DNA of 64,000 nucleotides from Brevibacterium picturae (lineage in GTDB: Bacteria > Actinomycetota > Actinomycetes > Actinomycetales > Brevibacteriaceae): contig NZ_LT629739.1 in NCBI RefSeq assembly GCF_900105045.1, positions 992,001 through 1,056,000 of the forward strand, read 5' to 3'. The position numbers and the translations under genes were made by a program. The notes beneath the pieces were generated by a model. It saw nothing but the letters and a program-made list of their open reading frames with translations. It was not told the origin of the DNA and ran no database searches. Below, in pieces: positions 1 to 8,991 of the stretch; within the stretch, counting starts at the first letter, position 1, and each line of letters opens with the position of its first letter.

Positions 1-805
1 GACCGTCGCCCCACTGACTGAGGCGGCCGCGGATATGTACCGCGAGGTTGAACCGGGAGTGAACGTGTCAGTCTCTACATCAGGTACCGGCGGTGGCTTC
101 AAATCGTTCTGCGCTGGCGAGACTGATATCTCCAATGCATCGCGACCAATCTCGAAGGAAGAAATTGCGGACTGCGAATCCAATGGTGTTGAGTACACCG
201 AAATCGTCGCCGCGAACGACGGGCTCTCCGTCATTGTGAATCCAGAAAACGACTGGGCGACGAATCTGACCGTGGAGCAGCTGCAAAAGATTTGGGCACC
301 CGAGTCTGAAGGAAAGATCACGAACTGGAACCAGGTCGACCCGTCCTTCCCTGACGAGGAATTGACCTTGTTCGGGGCCGGTACCGACTCCGGGACGTTC
401 GACTACTTCACAGAGGCGATCAATGGCGAAGAGGGAGCGATTCGCACTGACTACAGCCCGTCCGAAGACGACAACATCACTATCCAAGGTGTGTCTGGCG
501 CCAAAGGAGCCGTTGGCTTCCTCGGGCTCAGCTACGTCGAAGAAAACGAGGGGGCCATCAAGGCGACCTCTGTTGACGACGTGACTCCCAGCACAGAAAC
601 CGTTCAGGATGGCAGCTACACTCCACTAGGCCGGGAGCTGTTCATCTACGTGAATAACTCGTCTTACAGTGAAGACGAAGCGGCTAAGTCATTCGTAGAC
701 TTCTACGTTGAGAACTCCACCGACGTGGCCGATCGAGCGCTCTTCGTCCCACTCACCGAGGACCAAGTGACCACTGCACAGGATGAGCTCGCCAGCCTCG
801 GCTGA
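1..805 (+). CDS. pstS: Phosphate ABC transporter substrate-binding protein PstS, 5'-truncated by window edge
   Basis: This is the periplasmic-type phosphate-binding lipoprotein that delivers Pi to PstCA. The frame is open from base 2, so the gene begins upstream and its lipoprotein signal peptide lies outside the window. The visible part has the PstS phosphate-pocket segments: S-G-T-G-G-G-F near the start, SRPI, and FGAGTDSGTFDYFTE in the middle. The stop at 803-805 lies 20 bp before pstC, and pstC, pstA and pstB follow on the same strand, as in the usual operon. Expression under phosphate limitation is known for the family; the promoter is not in the window. Confidence 0.95.
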   Translation, partial: TVAPLTEAAADMYREVEPGVNVSVSTSGTGGGFKSFCAGETDISNASRPISKEEIADCESNGVEYTEIVAANDGLSVIVNPENDWATNLTVEQLQKIWAPESEGKITNWNQVDPSFPDEELTLFGAGTDSGTFDYFTEAINGEEGAIRTDYSPSEDDNITIQGVSGAKGAVGFLGLSYVEENEGAIKATSVDDVTPSTETVQDGSYTPLGRELFIYVNNSSYSEDEAAKSFVDFYVENSTDVADRALFVPLTEDQVTTAQDELASLG

Positions 806-825
806 GCACATTCGCCTGCATAACT

Positions 826-1782
826 ATGACTATCACCTCAGCCGGTACTCGCCGCCCGACCACAAGGTCGGACGGCGAGGCCCCCGTCCTCTTTGCCTCG
901 CGCCGCCGATGGTCCGAATCGGTGATCAAACTCGTACTGCGGTTAGCCGCGATTCTCACCATCGCCACGACCGTTGGAATACTCATCGCGCTCGTCATAC
1001 CGTCGATCTCGTTCTTCAGCGAAGTCTCCATCATAGAATTCCTCTTCGGCACGCGATGGGCTCCCCGCTTCGCCCAGGCATCATTCGGCGTCGTTCCACT
1101 CATCACCGCTACGCTCTGGACGACAATGATTGCGCTGATCGTTGCCGTACCCCTTGGTCTCGGGGCCGCGATTCTGTTGTCAGAGTACGCTCACCCGCGT
1201 CTTCGCAAGATCCTCAAGCCGATGCTCGAGATCCTCGCGGGCGTGCCAACGGTCGTATACGGGTTCTTTGCACTGCAATTCGTTCAAACAACCGTTCTAC
1301 GAGAATGGTTGGGACTACCGACACAGGCCTTTAGCGTCCTGTCCGCAGGACTGGTCATGGGAGTCATGATCGTGCCTACCATCGCTTCGCTAGCAGAGGA
1401 TGCGATGTCCTCGGTACCGAGCGCATTGCGCCAAGGCAGCGCAGCACTTGGAGCCAACCGCATGCAGACTTCCCTGCGTGTCGTGTTCCCGGCTGCCCTG
1501 TCGGGAATCGTCGCCGCCGTCGTGCTCGGTATTTCACGAGCAGTCGGCGAAACGATGATCGTCGCGATCGCGGCGGGAAATCAGGCGCAGATCGTCGCTA
1601 GCCCATTGGACCAAGGACAGACAATGACCGGTTTCATCGCGAATGCCGCGCTCGGAGACTCCCGTGTGGGAAGTCTTGAGTACAACACTCTATTCGCCGT
1701 GGGGCTGCTGCTGTTCCTCCTCACCATGCTGATCAACGCCATCAGTATCGGATTCGTTCGACGATATCGAGAGGCCTACTGA
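826..1782 (+). CDS. pstC: Phosphate ABC transporter permease PstC
   Basis: Inner-membrane permease of the high-affinity phosphate importer. The 318-residue product has about six hydrophobic segments and the binding-protein-dependent permease signature near residues 195-240 (EDAMSSVPSALRQGSAALGA, then ISRAVGETMIVAIAAG). The ATG is the first plausible start after pstS, and the stop overlaps the pstA start by one base (TGATG), indicating translational coupling. Length is normal for PstC. Confidence 0.96.
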   Translation: MTITSAGTRRPTTRSDGEAPVLFASRRRWSESVIKLVLRLAAILTIATTVGILIALVIPSISFFSEVSIIEFLFGTRWAPRFAQASFGVVPLITATLWTTMIALIVAVPLGLGAAILLSEYAHPRLRKILKPMLEILAGVPTVVYGFFALQFVQTTVLREWLGLPTQAFSVLSAGLVMGVMIVPTIASLAEDAMSSVPSALRQGSAALGANRMQTSLRVVFPAALSGIVAAVVLGISRAVGETMIVAIAAGNQAQIVASPLDQGQTMTGFIANAALGDSRVGSLEYNTLFAVGLLLFLLTMLINAISIGFVRRYREAY

Positions 1783-2687
1783 TGAAGGCTGACAACCGAA
1801 CCTCAGAAAGCGACATTCGCCCTCTGAAGTTGGGAGGAAATGCCGAGCGGGCGCCGCGCCCGCTGATCTTCCTCGGGTTGCTGTGGTTATCGCTCCTGGT
1901 TGCCTTCAGCGTCCTCGTCACGCTCCTGGTGACGATCCTGGTCGAAGGACTCCCGGTGCTGAGTTCCGACCTGGTGACGGAGTACCCATCTTCACGACCC
2001 GAAGAAGCCGGCGCACGTCCGGCTATCCTGGGCTCTGTTTGGGTCATCATCACTACTGCAGTGCTCACTCTTCCATTGGGAATCGCTGCCGCTGTCCACC
2101 TCGAGGAGTTCGCAGACAAACACAATTGGCTGAACCGTCTGATCGAGCTCAACGTCCAGAACCTCGCTGCCGTACCGTCGATCATCTACGGCCTCCTGGC
2201 GTTGGGGTTTCTCGCCATGTTGCAGGTCGACAACAAGAACATCGTCATCGGCGGTGCTCTCGCGCTGTCACTCCTCATTCTCCCCGTGGTGATCATGGCT
2301 ACCAGGGAAGGCCTGCGCGCGGTGCCTCGAGAGATCCGTGACGCGTCACTGGCGCTGGGAGCGACAACATGGCAGACAGTGTGGCGTCAAGTGCTACCTG
2401 CATCGGTCCCATCGATTGCCACCGGCTCGATTCTCGCACTCTCCCGTGCACTCGGAGAGGCAGCTCCACTCCTCGTCCTTGGGGCACTGGTATACATCAC
2501 ATTCGACCCCAATGGGCTGCTCAGCGGCTACACCACGCTTCCGATCCAGATCTTCAACTGGACCGGAAGGCCACAAGAAGGATTCCATCAGCTCGCCGCG
2601 GCCACCAGTGTCCTCCTGCTGATTGTCCTTCTTCTCATGAACGCTTTAGCCATCTATATCCGCAACGCCTACCAGAAAAGGTGGTGA
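1782..2687 (+). CDS. pstA: Phosphate ABC transporter permease PstA
   Basis: Second permease subunit of the Pst complex, 301 residues. It has about six predicted transmembrane segments and the EAA-type loop ([20 protein letters not shown], then [17 protein letters not shown]) that docks to PstB. The start overlaps the pstC stop and only two bases separate its stop from the pstB ATG, so the four pst genes form one tightly coupled unit. Confidence 0.96.
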   Translation: MKADNRTSESDIRPLKLGGNAERAPRPLIFLGLLWLSLLVAFSVLVTLLVTILVEGLPVLSSDLVTEYPSSRPEEAGARPAILGSVWVIITTAVLTLPLGIAAAVHLEEFADKHNWLNRLIELNVQNLAAVPSIIYGLLALGFLAMLQVDNKNIVIGGALALSLLILPVVIMATREGLRAVPREIRDASLALGATTWQTVWRQVLPASVPSIATGSILALSRALGEAAPLLVLGALVYITFDPNGLLSGYTTLPIQIFNWTGRPQEGFHQLAAATSVLLLIVLLLMNALAIYIRNAYQKRW

Positions 2688-2689
2688 CC

Positions 2690-3559
2690 ATGAGTGACAC
2701 GACTACTCAGTCCAGCTCGTCGCCCGAGCCGCGCCCACACTTTCACGCTGCAAACCATGGAAACCTTCCTCCCGTATCAAACCAACTCCTCGGTTGCGAA
2801 GACCTCGATGTCTACTACGGAGCGTTCCGTGCTGTGACGGAAGTAGATCTCGAGTTCAACCGGAATGAAATAACCGCGCTGATCGGACCATCCGGCTGCG
2901 GAAAGTCGACACTGCTGCGATCCCTGAATCGAATGAACGATTTGATCGACGGCGCACGCGTTGAGGGAACAGTGAACTTCATGGGTCAGAACATCTATGC
3001 CAAGGGAGTCGACCCTATTGAGGTCAGACGGCGCATCGGCATGGTATTCCAAAAGCCCAACCCGTTCCCGAAGTCAATCTACGACAACATCGCCTACGGC
3101 CCCCGAGTCACTGGAATGTCGGTGAGCTCAATGGATGACCTGGTCGAGGAATCCCTCACTAAGGCGGCGCTGTGGAGCGAGGTCAAAGATAAGCTCAAGG
3201 CCCCCGCCTTCGGACTATCAGGTGGACAGCAGCAGCGCATGTGCATTGCACGAACCATTGCGGTCAAGCCCGAAGTGATCCTCATGGACGAGCCGTGCTC
3301 GGCACTCGATCCCATCGCGACCATGCGAATCGAAGACCTCATGCATGAACTACGAGAAGACTTCACCATCGTGATCGTCACTCATAACATGCAGCAGGCG
3401 GCTCGAGTCGCCGATCGCACAGCATTCTTCACCGCACACGCCGAAGAGACCACGGGAAATCGCACCGGCGTATTGGTGGAGTTCGACCGAACGGCAGAGA
3501 TATTCGAGAATCCGAAAGACAAGCGCACCGAGGACTACATCTCAGGTAGGTTTGGGTGA
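2690..3559 (+). CDS. pstB: Phosphate ABC transporter ATPase PstB
   Basis: ATP-binding subunit energising phosphate import, 289 residues. Walker A is GPSGCGKST, the ABC signature LSGGQQQR, Walker [14 protein letters not shown], and the switch histidine VTHNMQQA. The frame is open upstream inside pstA, but the ATG at 2690 sits two bases after the pstA stop and gives the usual PstB N-terminus plus a short Ser/Pro-rich extension, so it was chosen. No phoU follows; the next gene is a receiver-like protein. Confidence 0.96.
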   Translation: MSDTTTQSSSSPEPRPHFHAANHGNLPPVSNQLLGCEDLDVYYGAFRAVTEVDLEFNRNEITALIGPSGCGKSTLLRSLNRMNDLIDGARVEGTVNFMGQNIYAKGVDPIEVRRRIGMVFQKPNPFPKSIYDNIAYGPRVTGMSVSSMDDLVEESLTKAALWSEVKDKLKAPAFGLSGGQQQRMCIARTIAVKPEVILMDEPCSALDPIATMRIEDLMHELREDFTIVIVTHNMQQAARVADRTAFFTAHAEETTGNRTGVLVEFDRTAEIFENPKDKRTEDYISGRFG

Positions 3560-4155
3560 GCCAGGTCGTTTATGGGCAACGTCGCCTGTTTGTCCTGGGA
3601 AACAACGAAGCAGTGCGGGCAGCCGCGGCAGAGTTCCGATACATCGGGGCAAGCGTCACCCTATGCACACGCGTCACAGATGCCCTCGCCGGTCTCGCCC
3701 GCGAGCCCGACACCATGCTGATTGTCTCTTCCGACCTCCCTACTGAAGCAGTGACTATTGCCGTCGAGCTGGCTGCTTCGATCCGTCAGCGCAGTGTTTT
3801 TCTCGGAATCGCTCCTGGCACAGACGACGAACTGATTCGACAGGCTTTTCGCTTGGGAGCCCGTGCCATCGTCGTGCTGCCACTCACCGCTGATCGATTG
3901 CAGCGTCTCCTGCAGACACTGCCGAGCGCACCCGTTAACGAAGGACGACGGCTTAGCCAATCTCCGAGGTACATTGGCCGACTCAATGCAACCACTGACC
4001 TCGTGCCCAGTCGAGTCGCGCCATCGAATCACGGCAGAACTGGCGTTCCTGAATCTTCTGGCGAAGTCGGCACTCGTCATCGACAGCCCCGGGCAGAGTG
4101 CATTCAATCAAGAGGGATAGGCCCGGGACACGGCGGCATGCGGGTAGTCATGTGA
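3556..4155 (+). CDS. Response-regulator receiver-like protein, probably frameshifted
   Basis: GTG start overlapping the pstB stop (GTGA), so it is translationally coupled to the pst operon. Residues 1-125 look like a degenerate CheY-type receiver: IVSSD in the phospho-acceptor region, then [20 protein letters not shown] where receivers have G-A-x-x-Y-L-x-K-P, so the conserved Lys is missing. After about residue 145 the frame becomes Pro/Arg-rich and unlikely. The +2 frame at 4022-4120 instead reads [20 protein letters not shown], resembling the start of an OmpR/PhoB winged-helix domain, and then stops. I infer a PhoB-like or orphan regulator damaged by a frameshift near 3990-4020. The annotated end is only the end of the upstream frame. 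Confidence 0.5.
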   Translation: MSQVVYGQRRLFVLGNNEAVRAAAAEFRYIGASVTLCTRVTDALAGLAREPDTMLIVSSDLPTEAVTIAVELAASIRQRSVFLGIAPGTDDELIRQAFRLGARAIVVLPLTADRLQRLLQTLPSAPVNEGRRLSQSPRYIGRLNATTDLVPSRVAPSNHGRTGVPESSGEVGTRHRQPRAECIQSRGIGPGHGGMRVVM

Positions 4156-4253
4156 TGCCCAAAACGCGTCGCCCGGCCCTGCCACAGGCGATGCCTCCGT
4201 TAGTGATGACCTCAGGAGAAGCTGACGACACAGGCGCTGTTGATACGTCGCGA

Positions 4254-5186
4254 TCAGTGTTTTAGGCCCATCTCTTCAATGAGCTGCTCGACTCGGGATC
4301 GGATGTCGTCTCGAACCCTTCGAATTCCAGCTTCGTCAAGGTGAGTCGGGTCGTCGAGGCTCCAGTCCATGTATCGACGGCCGGGGTACACGGGGCAAGC
4401 GTCCCCGCATCCCATGGTGATGACGTAGTCGGCGGCGCGAACGACTTCATCCGTGAGCGGCTTAGGGTACTCATCAGGCAGTGGGATGCCTGCCTCCCGC
4501 AGTGAAGCGATGACGCGTGGATTGATTTGCTCGTCCGGCGAAGAGCCAGCCGTGCGGACATGCACGCTCGATCCTGCAAGATGACTCAAATATGCAGCTG
4601 CAATCTGTGAGCGGCTCGCATTGCGCACACAGACGAAGAGCACCTCCGGAGTCCCTCGCAGCACTATGCCACGGGCCGAGGCCAGCGCTTCGAGCCGATC
4701 TGCTGCATATCGTGCTGTGAGTGCCGGAAGGTGCGCCCGAGTCTTCGCGCGAGCGTTGAGCAGTTGATAACTCTCCAGCACATAGCGAACCACCGTCTGC
4801 TCATTGAAAGTGGAACTGAACCGGTAGGCCAGGTCTCTAGCGACGTGCACGATCGATTCTGGTAATGGTTCAACAGGCGCAGCCTCGTCGATGTCGGATG
4901 CGGAGCTCCAGCTGGTTAGAAGCCGCCCGTACCGTACCCAGGCCTCCGCTGTCAGAGCGTCACCTGTTTGCCCAAGGCTCAGCATGCCAACCGATCTGAG
5001 TGCCGCGAGGGAAGCCTCCACTTCTCGACCTGATGCGCGTAATTCCTCGGACAGGTGTGACGGATCGTCGCCGGAGGCAATTGTGCTGAGGACACGCAGT
5101 GCCAGTGGGTCTCCGAGAACGGCGGCTTGACGCGCACGCTCTTTCGCCTCATTGGGCTCTAAGGGCCGTCCTAGGCGCGGGGTCAT
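4254..5186 (-). CDS. arsC: Three-domain arsenate reductase: winged helix, helical bundle, LMW-phosphatase-like ArsC
   Basis: The 310-residue product reduces arsenate, presumably with mycothiol or thioredoxin. Residues 1-85 look like a degenerate ArsR-type winged helix, 105-170 a three-helix bundle typical of actinobacterial ArsC fusions, and 180-310 the low-molecular-weight phosphatase fold. The P-loop is CVRNASRS (Cys186, Arg192), followed by AGSSP, KPLTDEVVRAADYVITMGCG and PVYPGRRYMDW. The frame is open much further upstream, but the ATG at 5186 overlaps the preceding arsR stop (ATGA) and starts a normal protein. It forms a two-gene operon with arsR at 5183-5503. Confidence 0.88.
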   Translation of the reverse strand: MTPRLGRPLEPNEAKERARQAAVLGDPLALRVLSTIASGDDPSHLSEELRASGREVEASLAALRSVGMLSLGQTGDALTAEAWVRYGRLLTSWSSASDIDEAAPVEPLPESIVHVARDLAYRFSSTFNEQTVVRYVLESYQLLNARAKTRAHLPALTARYAADRLEALASARGIVLRGTPEVLFVCVRNASRSQIAAAYLSHLAGSSVHVRTAGSSPDEQINPRVIASLREAGIPLPDEYPKPLTDEVVRAADYVITMGCGDACPVYPGRRYMDWSLDDPTHLDEAGIRRVRDDIRSRVEQLIEEMGLKH

Positions 5187-5503
5187 CGTAGGAGATCTTC
5201 GAGGGCTGCTCGGCGTTCCGAAGCAACGGATAGCCAGATGTATTTCTTCTCGCGTTCGCGCATAAGTAGTCCGTCTTCCACGAGGATTTTGACATGATGA
5301 GTGACTGTCGGTTGAGAGACGCCAAGTACCTCCGCGAGCTGACCCACCGTGGCTCGCCCTTCTTCTGCACCCAGAATCAAGCTCAAGAGCTGGAGTCGAG
5401 TTGGGTCCGCGACCGCGCGCAGTGTCTGGGCAAGTTCCTCCGCCGTCGATCGCGGCAGCGGCACGCCTGACACGGCAGGGTCGGTGGTCCGGGGTTCGTT
5501 CAC
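5183..5503 (-). CDS. arsR: ArsR-family winged-helix repressor lacking cysteines
   Basis: A 106-residue ArsR/SmtB regulator: AVADPTRLQLLSLIL, then a recognition helix VSQPTVTHHVKILVEDGLL and a beta wing. It contains no cysteine at all, so the As(III) site of ArsR (CxC in the DNA-binding helix, or an N-terminal CC pair) is absent. The inducer may not be arsenite, or sensing may be indirect. The GTG at 5503 was chosen because it directly follows the palindrome at 5512-5538; the frame remains open to 5923 but that stretch is Arg-rich and has no homology I recognise. It overlaps the downstream arsC by four bases. Confidence 0.85.
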   Translation of the reverse strand: MNEPRTTDPAVSGVPLPRSTAEELAQTLRAVADPTRLQLLSLILGAEEGRATVGQLAEVLGVSQPTVTHHVKILVEDGLLMREREKKYIWLSVASERRAALEDLLR

Positions 5504-5511
5504 ATGACCAA

Positions 5512-5538
5512 GAGTATCGGTGCGGTACCAAGATACTC
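5512..5538. promoter_or_regulatory. Inverted repeat upstream of arsR, probable operator
   Basis: Perfect 7-bp arms GAGTATC and GATACTC separated by 13 bp, ending 8 bp before the GTG start of the minus-strand arsR. Position and symmetry fit an ArsR autoregulatory operator. The assignment is by position only. Confidence 0.5.
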
Positions 5539-5929
5539 GTCTACGGCACGGACATCGACCCCGCGCACCGACATGACAGCTAAAGATCTGCAGTCTTCGA
5601 CGCGGATCGAGTGAAACATCAACGCCGGCGCTGTGAGCCCAGACTTGAGCAAGCGAGACGTTATGGAACTCCGGTCTCGAACAGGGAATAGACTCTCTGC
5701 GCAGTCGTGCTTGCAAACGGAAGCGCCCGGCGCTGTAGCGACTAAAAGCACGCTGGCGACATCTCCGAGAAGGGCGACCTATAGATCGATGAGCAGTGCG
5801 CTTCCGTTGTCGGAGAACAGGGGCGACACTTCGGACAACGCCGACACGATTGTGCCGATCGACGAAACCGCCAATACGGTCAGGTTCATTACGAACGCGG
5901 TAGCACACTTTCGGTACCTGCATGACGGA
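5539..5929. other. Gene-poor stretch, possible coding relic
   Basis: No intact gene is evident. On the minus strand one frame (about 5500-5890) reads as hydrophobic protein-like sequence (VLAVSSIGTIVSALSEV, then VALLGDVASVLLVATAPGAS) interrupted by a single TAG near 5779. It may be a decayed membrane-protein gene, but I could not assign a family. Confidence 0.25.
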
Positions 5930-7003
5930 TCAGCACACGGTATCCGCGATGGCGGCGACGGTGGCTTTTGCTGTGGCGCCGACGCCGATGAGGGTGGCGG
6001 ACCCCGGTCCGGTCCAGTCGCCGTAGCCCACAAAATATAGTCCCGGACAGTGAGTCGCCGTAGTACCGGTCAATGTGATGGTGCCGTCACGTTCACGAAG
6101 ATCGAGGTCGCGCAGATGGCGCAGAGCTGGACGGAATCCAGTGCACCAGATCACAGAATCAATATGACGCCGACTCTCATCAGGCCAGGCCACAGCATCG
6201 GGGAGGAAACGATTAAACATCGGGGACGCGACCAACAGGCCGGCATCGCGAGCGTCTTTGACCGGTGGCACGACGACGATGTCGCCCAAGTTGGCCACTC
6301 CGCCAGGATCTGCTTCACCAGCCGCTTTCGCCTGCACTTGACGGGTGGCGACTCGGAAAAGCTCACGCCCGTCCACGTCATCGGGAAGGTAGTGCGCCTC
6401 GCCCCGCAGACACCAAGTGACCTTGGCAGAGTCAACAAGGTCGGCCGCGATCTGTGCTCCGGAATTGGCGCCGCCGACGACCAGCACTGATTGGGAGTCG
6501 AACTGTTCGGGGCCACGGTAGGCAGCGCTATGGATCTGGATTCCGTGAAAAGTCTCCTGGCCCGGCACGCGTGGCCAAAATGGTTGCGACCATGTACCCG
6601 TCGCATTGACGACTGCCGAGGCCTCCCATTCGCTTGAATCGGTGAGGACCTTAAACCCTGTCCGGCTCGGAAGGACGTGCATGACCTCGACGGGACGTTC
6701 AACCGGCAGACCGTAACGCTTCTCATAGTCGGCTAAGTAGTCGATGACGTGTCCAGCATCAGGATTCCCACCGTTCGTCGGAGGCATCAACCGCCCCGGC
6801 AATGATGAATACTGGGCCGGAGAGAACAGTCGCAGTGAAGGCCACACATGTTGCCACGCTCCACCGGGTTGGTGCTGCTTGTCGAGGATGACAAAGGAAA
6901 GACCGGCCCGCCGCAGATAGTATCCAACAGCCAGTCCCGATTGCCCGCCGCCGACGACGACAACATCAACCTTCCACATCGATGTGGAAGTGCCGAGGTA
7001 CAT
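5930..7003 (-). CDS. arsO: Flavin-dependent monooxygenase/oxidoreductase of arsenic operons (ArsO-like)
   Basis: A 357-residue two-dinucleotide-binding flavoprotein. FAD motif VVVGGGQSGLAVGYYLRRAG, PGGAW, a second GxGxxG-like motif VLVVGGANSGAQIA for NAD(P)H, and the C-terminal GYGDWTGPGSATL. Flavoproteins of this type are common in ars operons (ArsO) and presumed to oxidise arsenic species, but the substrate is unproven. The start at 7003 overlaps the arsR stop (ATGA); an internal ATG at 6979 is an alternative. A close paralogue lies at 42523-43581. Confidence 0.8.
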   Translation of the reverse strand: MYLGTSTSMWKVDVVVVGGGQSGLAVGYYLRRAGLSFVILDKQHQPGGAWQHVWPSLRLFSPAQYSSLPGRLMPPTNGGNPDAGHVIDYLADYEKRYGLPVERPVEVMHVLPSRTGFKVLTDSSEWEASAVVNATGTWSQPFWPRVPGQETFHGIQIHSAAYRGPEQFDSQSVLVVGGANSGAQIAADLVDSAKVTWCLRGEAHYLPDDVDGRELFRVATRQVQAKAAGEADPGGVANLGDIVVVPPVKDARDAGLLVASPMFNRFLPDAVAWPDESRRHIDSVIWCTGFRPALRHLRDLDLRERDGTITLTGTTATHCPGLYFVGYGDWTGPGSATLIGVGATAKATVAAIADTVC

Positions 7004-7359
7004 CAGTTCAGGGTCAGGAACTGGCGCAATTCAGTAAAGGCCTCGCGAACTACCGTGTAATGGGCCCACTTTCCGCGCTGCTCCCGAGTCAGAAGACCTG
7101 CTTCGACGAGCTTTTTCAGATGATGACTGATCGTCGGCTGACTGATGTCAAGGACATCGATGAGATCGCACGCGCACACTGACTCACACCCTTGCGCAGC
7201 CACATGCGACATCACCCGCAGCCGCATGGGATCCGCCAGTGCTTTAAGCTTCAGCGCCATCCGCTCGGCTCCTGCCACCTCAATAGGAGCTGCAGCCAAT
7301 GAACAGCACTCTTCCACCGAGGTGCCAAAGACCTTCGTGTCGTCAATTGCAATAGTCAT
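7003..7359 (-). CDS. arsR: ArsR arsenite-responsive repressor (N-terminal CC type)
   Basis: A 118-residue ArsR/SmtB protein. Recognition helix ISQPTISHHLKKLVEAGLL; Cys18-Cys19 near the N-terminus and Cys58/Cys62/Cys64 in the CESVCACDL segment. This matches the corynebacterial CC-plus-distal-Cys As(III) site rather than only the E. coli CxC site. The ATG at 7359 was chosen over one at 7371 because the latter lies inside the operator palindrome. Divergent from acr3, with which it shares the control region. Confidence 0.9.
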   Translation of the reverse strand: MTIAIDDTKVFGTSVEECCSLAAAPIEVAGAERMALKLKALADPMRLRVMSHVAAQGCESVCACDLIDVLDISQPTISHHLKKLVEAGLLTREQRGKWAHYTVVREAFTELRQFLTLN

Positions 7360-7365
7360 GACACC

Positions 7366-7397
7366 AAGCATACATTGACGAACATCGATGTATGCTT
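7366..7397. promoter_or_regulatory. Ars operator between divergent arsR and acr3
   Basis: Perfect 10-bp arms AAGCATACAT and ATGTATGCTT separated by 12 bp (TGACGAACATCG). It lies between the arsR start (7359, minus) and acr3 start (7439, plus), so it can control both. The element TTGACG recurs at the palindrome upstream of trxB at 47397. Confidence 0.7.
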
Positions 7398-7438
7398 ATA
7401 GTCTTCCCTTAGATGCACATCAATATGAAGAGGTTTGG

Positions 7439-8545
7439 ATGACTACCACCGCCACCACAGAGTCGACGCCAGTGTTGAAGGAGATGTCTTTCCTTGACCG
7501 GTGGTTGCCGGTCTGGATTCTCTTGGCCATGGCCGTTGGCCTGCTTTTGGGGAACTTCGTCCCGGGCCTCAATACTGCTCTCGAAGCGGTGAAAATCGGC
7601 GAGGTGTCACTGCCGATTGCCATCGGCCTGCTGGTCATGATGTATCCCGTGCTGGCAAAAGTCCGCTACGACGAGACTCAGCGAGTAACTGGTGATCGGA
7701 AACTACTCGTCTTGTCACTGGTATTGAACTGGGTTGCCGGTCCGGCGTTCATGTTCGCCCTGGCTTGGATCTTCTTGGCTGATCTGCCTGAGTTTCGCAC
7801 TGGCCTGATCATTGTCGGCCTCGCCCGATGCATAGCCATGGTCTTTATCTGGAACGATCTCGCGTGCGGTGATCGCGAGGCCGCCGCGGTACTCGTGGCC
7901 ATCAATTCGGTGTTCCAGGTCGTCGCCTTCGGGGCACTCGGCTGGTTCTACCTTCAAGTCCTGCCATCATGGTTGGGATTGCCGACAACATCGGCAGATT
8001 TCTCGGTCTGGGCCATCGTCCTCTCCGTCCTCGTCTTCCTCGGAATCCCTCTCCTGGCAGGGTTCCTCACCCGAACATTCGGCGAGAAGGCCAAGGGCCG
8101 GCAATGGTATGAAGAGAAGTTCTTGCCCAAGATCGGGCCCTGGGCCCTCTACGGTCTGCTGTTCACCATCGTTTTGCTGTTCTCCTTCCAAGGAGAGGCG
8201 ATCATTTCTCAGCCCATCGACGTCGTTCGCATCGCGGTGCCCTTGCTGTTGTACTTCGTCCTCATGTTCAGCGTCAGCCTATTGGTGTCTCGGGCTGCGG
8301 GGCTGAACTATGCGAAATCGACAACTGTGGCCTTCACAGCCTCGGGCAACAACTTCGAACTGGCCATCGCCGTGGCCATCGGCACCTTTGGAGTCACCTC
8401 TGGCCAGGCACTGGCCGGAGTCGTTGGTCCGCTCATCGAAGTCCCCGTCCTCGTCGGCCTCGTCTACGTCGCCCTGTGGGCCGGACGGAAACTCTTTCCC
8501 AATGACCCCACTGTCCCAACTCATGCGAATGGAGCCCGACCATGA
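7439..8545 (+). CDS. acr3: Arsenite efflux permease Acr3
   Basis: A 368-residue Acr3-type secondary transporter (bile acid/Na+ symporter superfamily) that exports As(OH)3. About ten hydrophobic segments are visible. Hallmarks are LARCIAMVFIWNDLACGDRE (conserved Cys of TM4) and GNNFELAIAVAIGTFG (conserved Glu of TM9). The ATG at 7439 is preceded by GAAGAGG and gives the usual short N-terminus; an in-frame ATG at 7388 lies in the operator. It overlaps the next gene by four bases (ATGA). Confidence 0.96.
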   Translation: MTTTATTESTPVLKEMSFLDRWLPVWILLAMAVGLLLGNFVPGLNTALEAVKIGEVSLPIAIGLLVMMYPVLAKVRYDETQRVTGDRKLLVLSLVLNWVAGPAFMFALAWIFLADLPEFRTGLIIVGLARCIAMVFIWNDLACGDREAAAVLVAINSVFQVVAFGALGWFYLQVLPSWLGLPTTSADFSVWAIVLSVLVFLGIPLLAGFLTRTFGEKAKGRQWYEEKFLPKIGPWALYGLLFTIVLLFSFQGEAIISQPIDVVRIAVPLLLYFVLMFSVSLLVSRAAGLNYAKSTTVAFTASGNNFELAIAVAIGTFGVTSGQALAGVVGPLIEVPVLVGLVYVALWAGRKLFPNDPTVPTHANGARP

Positions 8546-8979
8546 CCGAATCATCGACAAGCACCACACCCAGTGTTCTCTTCGTCTGCGTCAAAAACGG
8601 CGGCAAATCGCAGATGGCCGCGGCCTTGATGCGACACCACGCAGGACAAACCATCGAGGTGCATTCGGCCGGAACCACACCCGGAACAAGCCTCAATGCT
8701 CTCTCCGCAGAGGCGATTGCGGAGGTGGGCGCAGACATGACTCACGACTCTCCCAAACCCATTGATCCAGACCTGCTGGCGCACGTCGATCGTGTCATCG
8801 TCCTCGGAACCGACGCTCATGTCGAGCCAGTCGCGGGCATGAGAGCACCGATCGAAACGTGGAAGACCGACGAGCCCTCCGAACGAGGAATCGACGGTAT
8901 CGAGCGCATGCGACTTGTCCGCGACGATATCGACGACCACATCCGCACCCTGATGACCGAGCTACTCAAAAATTCTTGA
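8542..8979 (+). CDS. ArsC-like low-molecular-weight phosphatase with altered P-loop
   Basis: A 145-residue LMW-PTP/ArsC fold protein. The P-loop reads CVKNGGKS, so the oxyanion-binding Arg of C-x5-R is replaced by Lys (Lys22, with Cys16 retained). The MGCGDACP loop of thioredoxin/mycothiol-type ArsC is replaced by LGTDAHVE. It overlaps acr3 and precedes a canonical arsC. It has a paralogue with the same substitution at 38909-39319, so the change is not random decay. Function may differ from arsenate reduction. Confidence 0.8.
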   Translation: MTESSTSTTPSVLFVCVKNGGKSQMAAALMRHHAGQTIEVHSAGTTPGTSLNALSAEAIAEVGADMTHDSPKPIDPDLLAHVDRVIVLGTDAHVEPVAGMRAPIETWKTDEPSERGIDGIERMRLVRDDIDDHIRTLMTELLKNS

Positions 8980-8991
8980 TTGGAATCGCTG

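Noticed and set aside
80..487. Long antisense frame opposite pstS, and many similar frames opposite other genes
   Set aside because: Typical mirror frames of GC-rich codon usage: no ribosome site, no recognisable motif, and fully covered by a well-supported gene.
5500..5923. N-terminal extension of arsR to 5923
   Set aside because: Arg-rich, no motif, would run through the operator palindrome; the GTG at 5503 fits the family.
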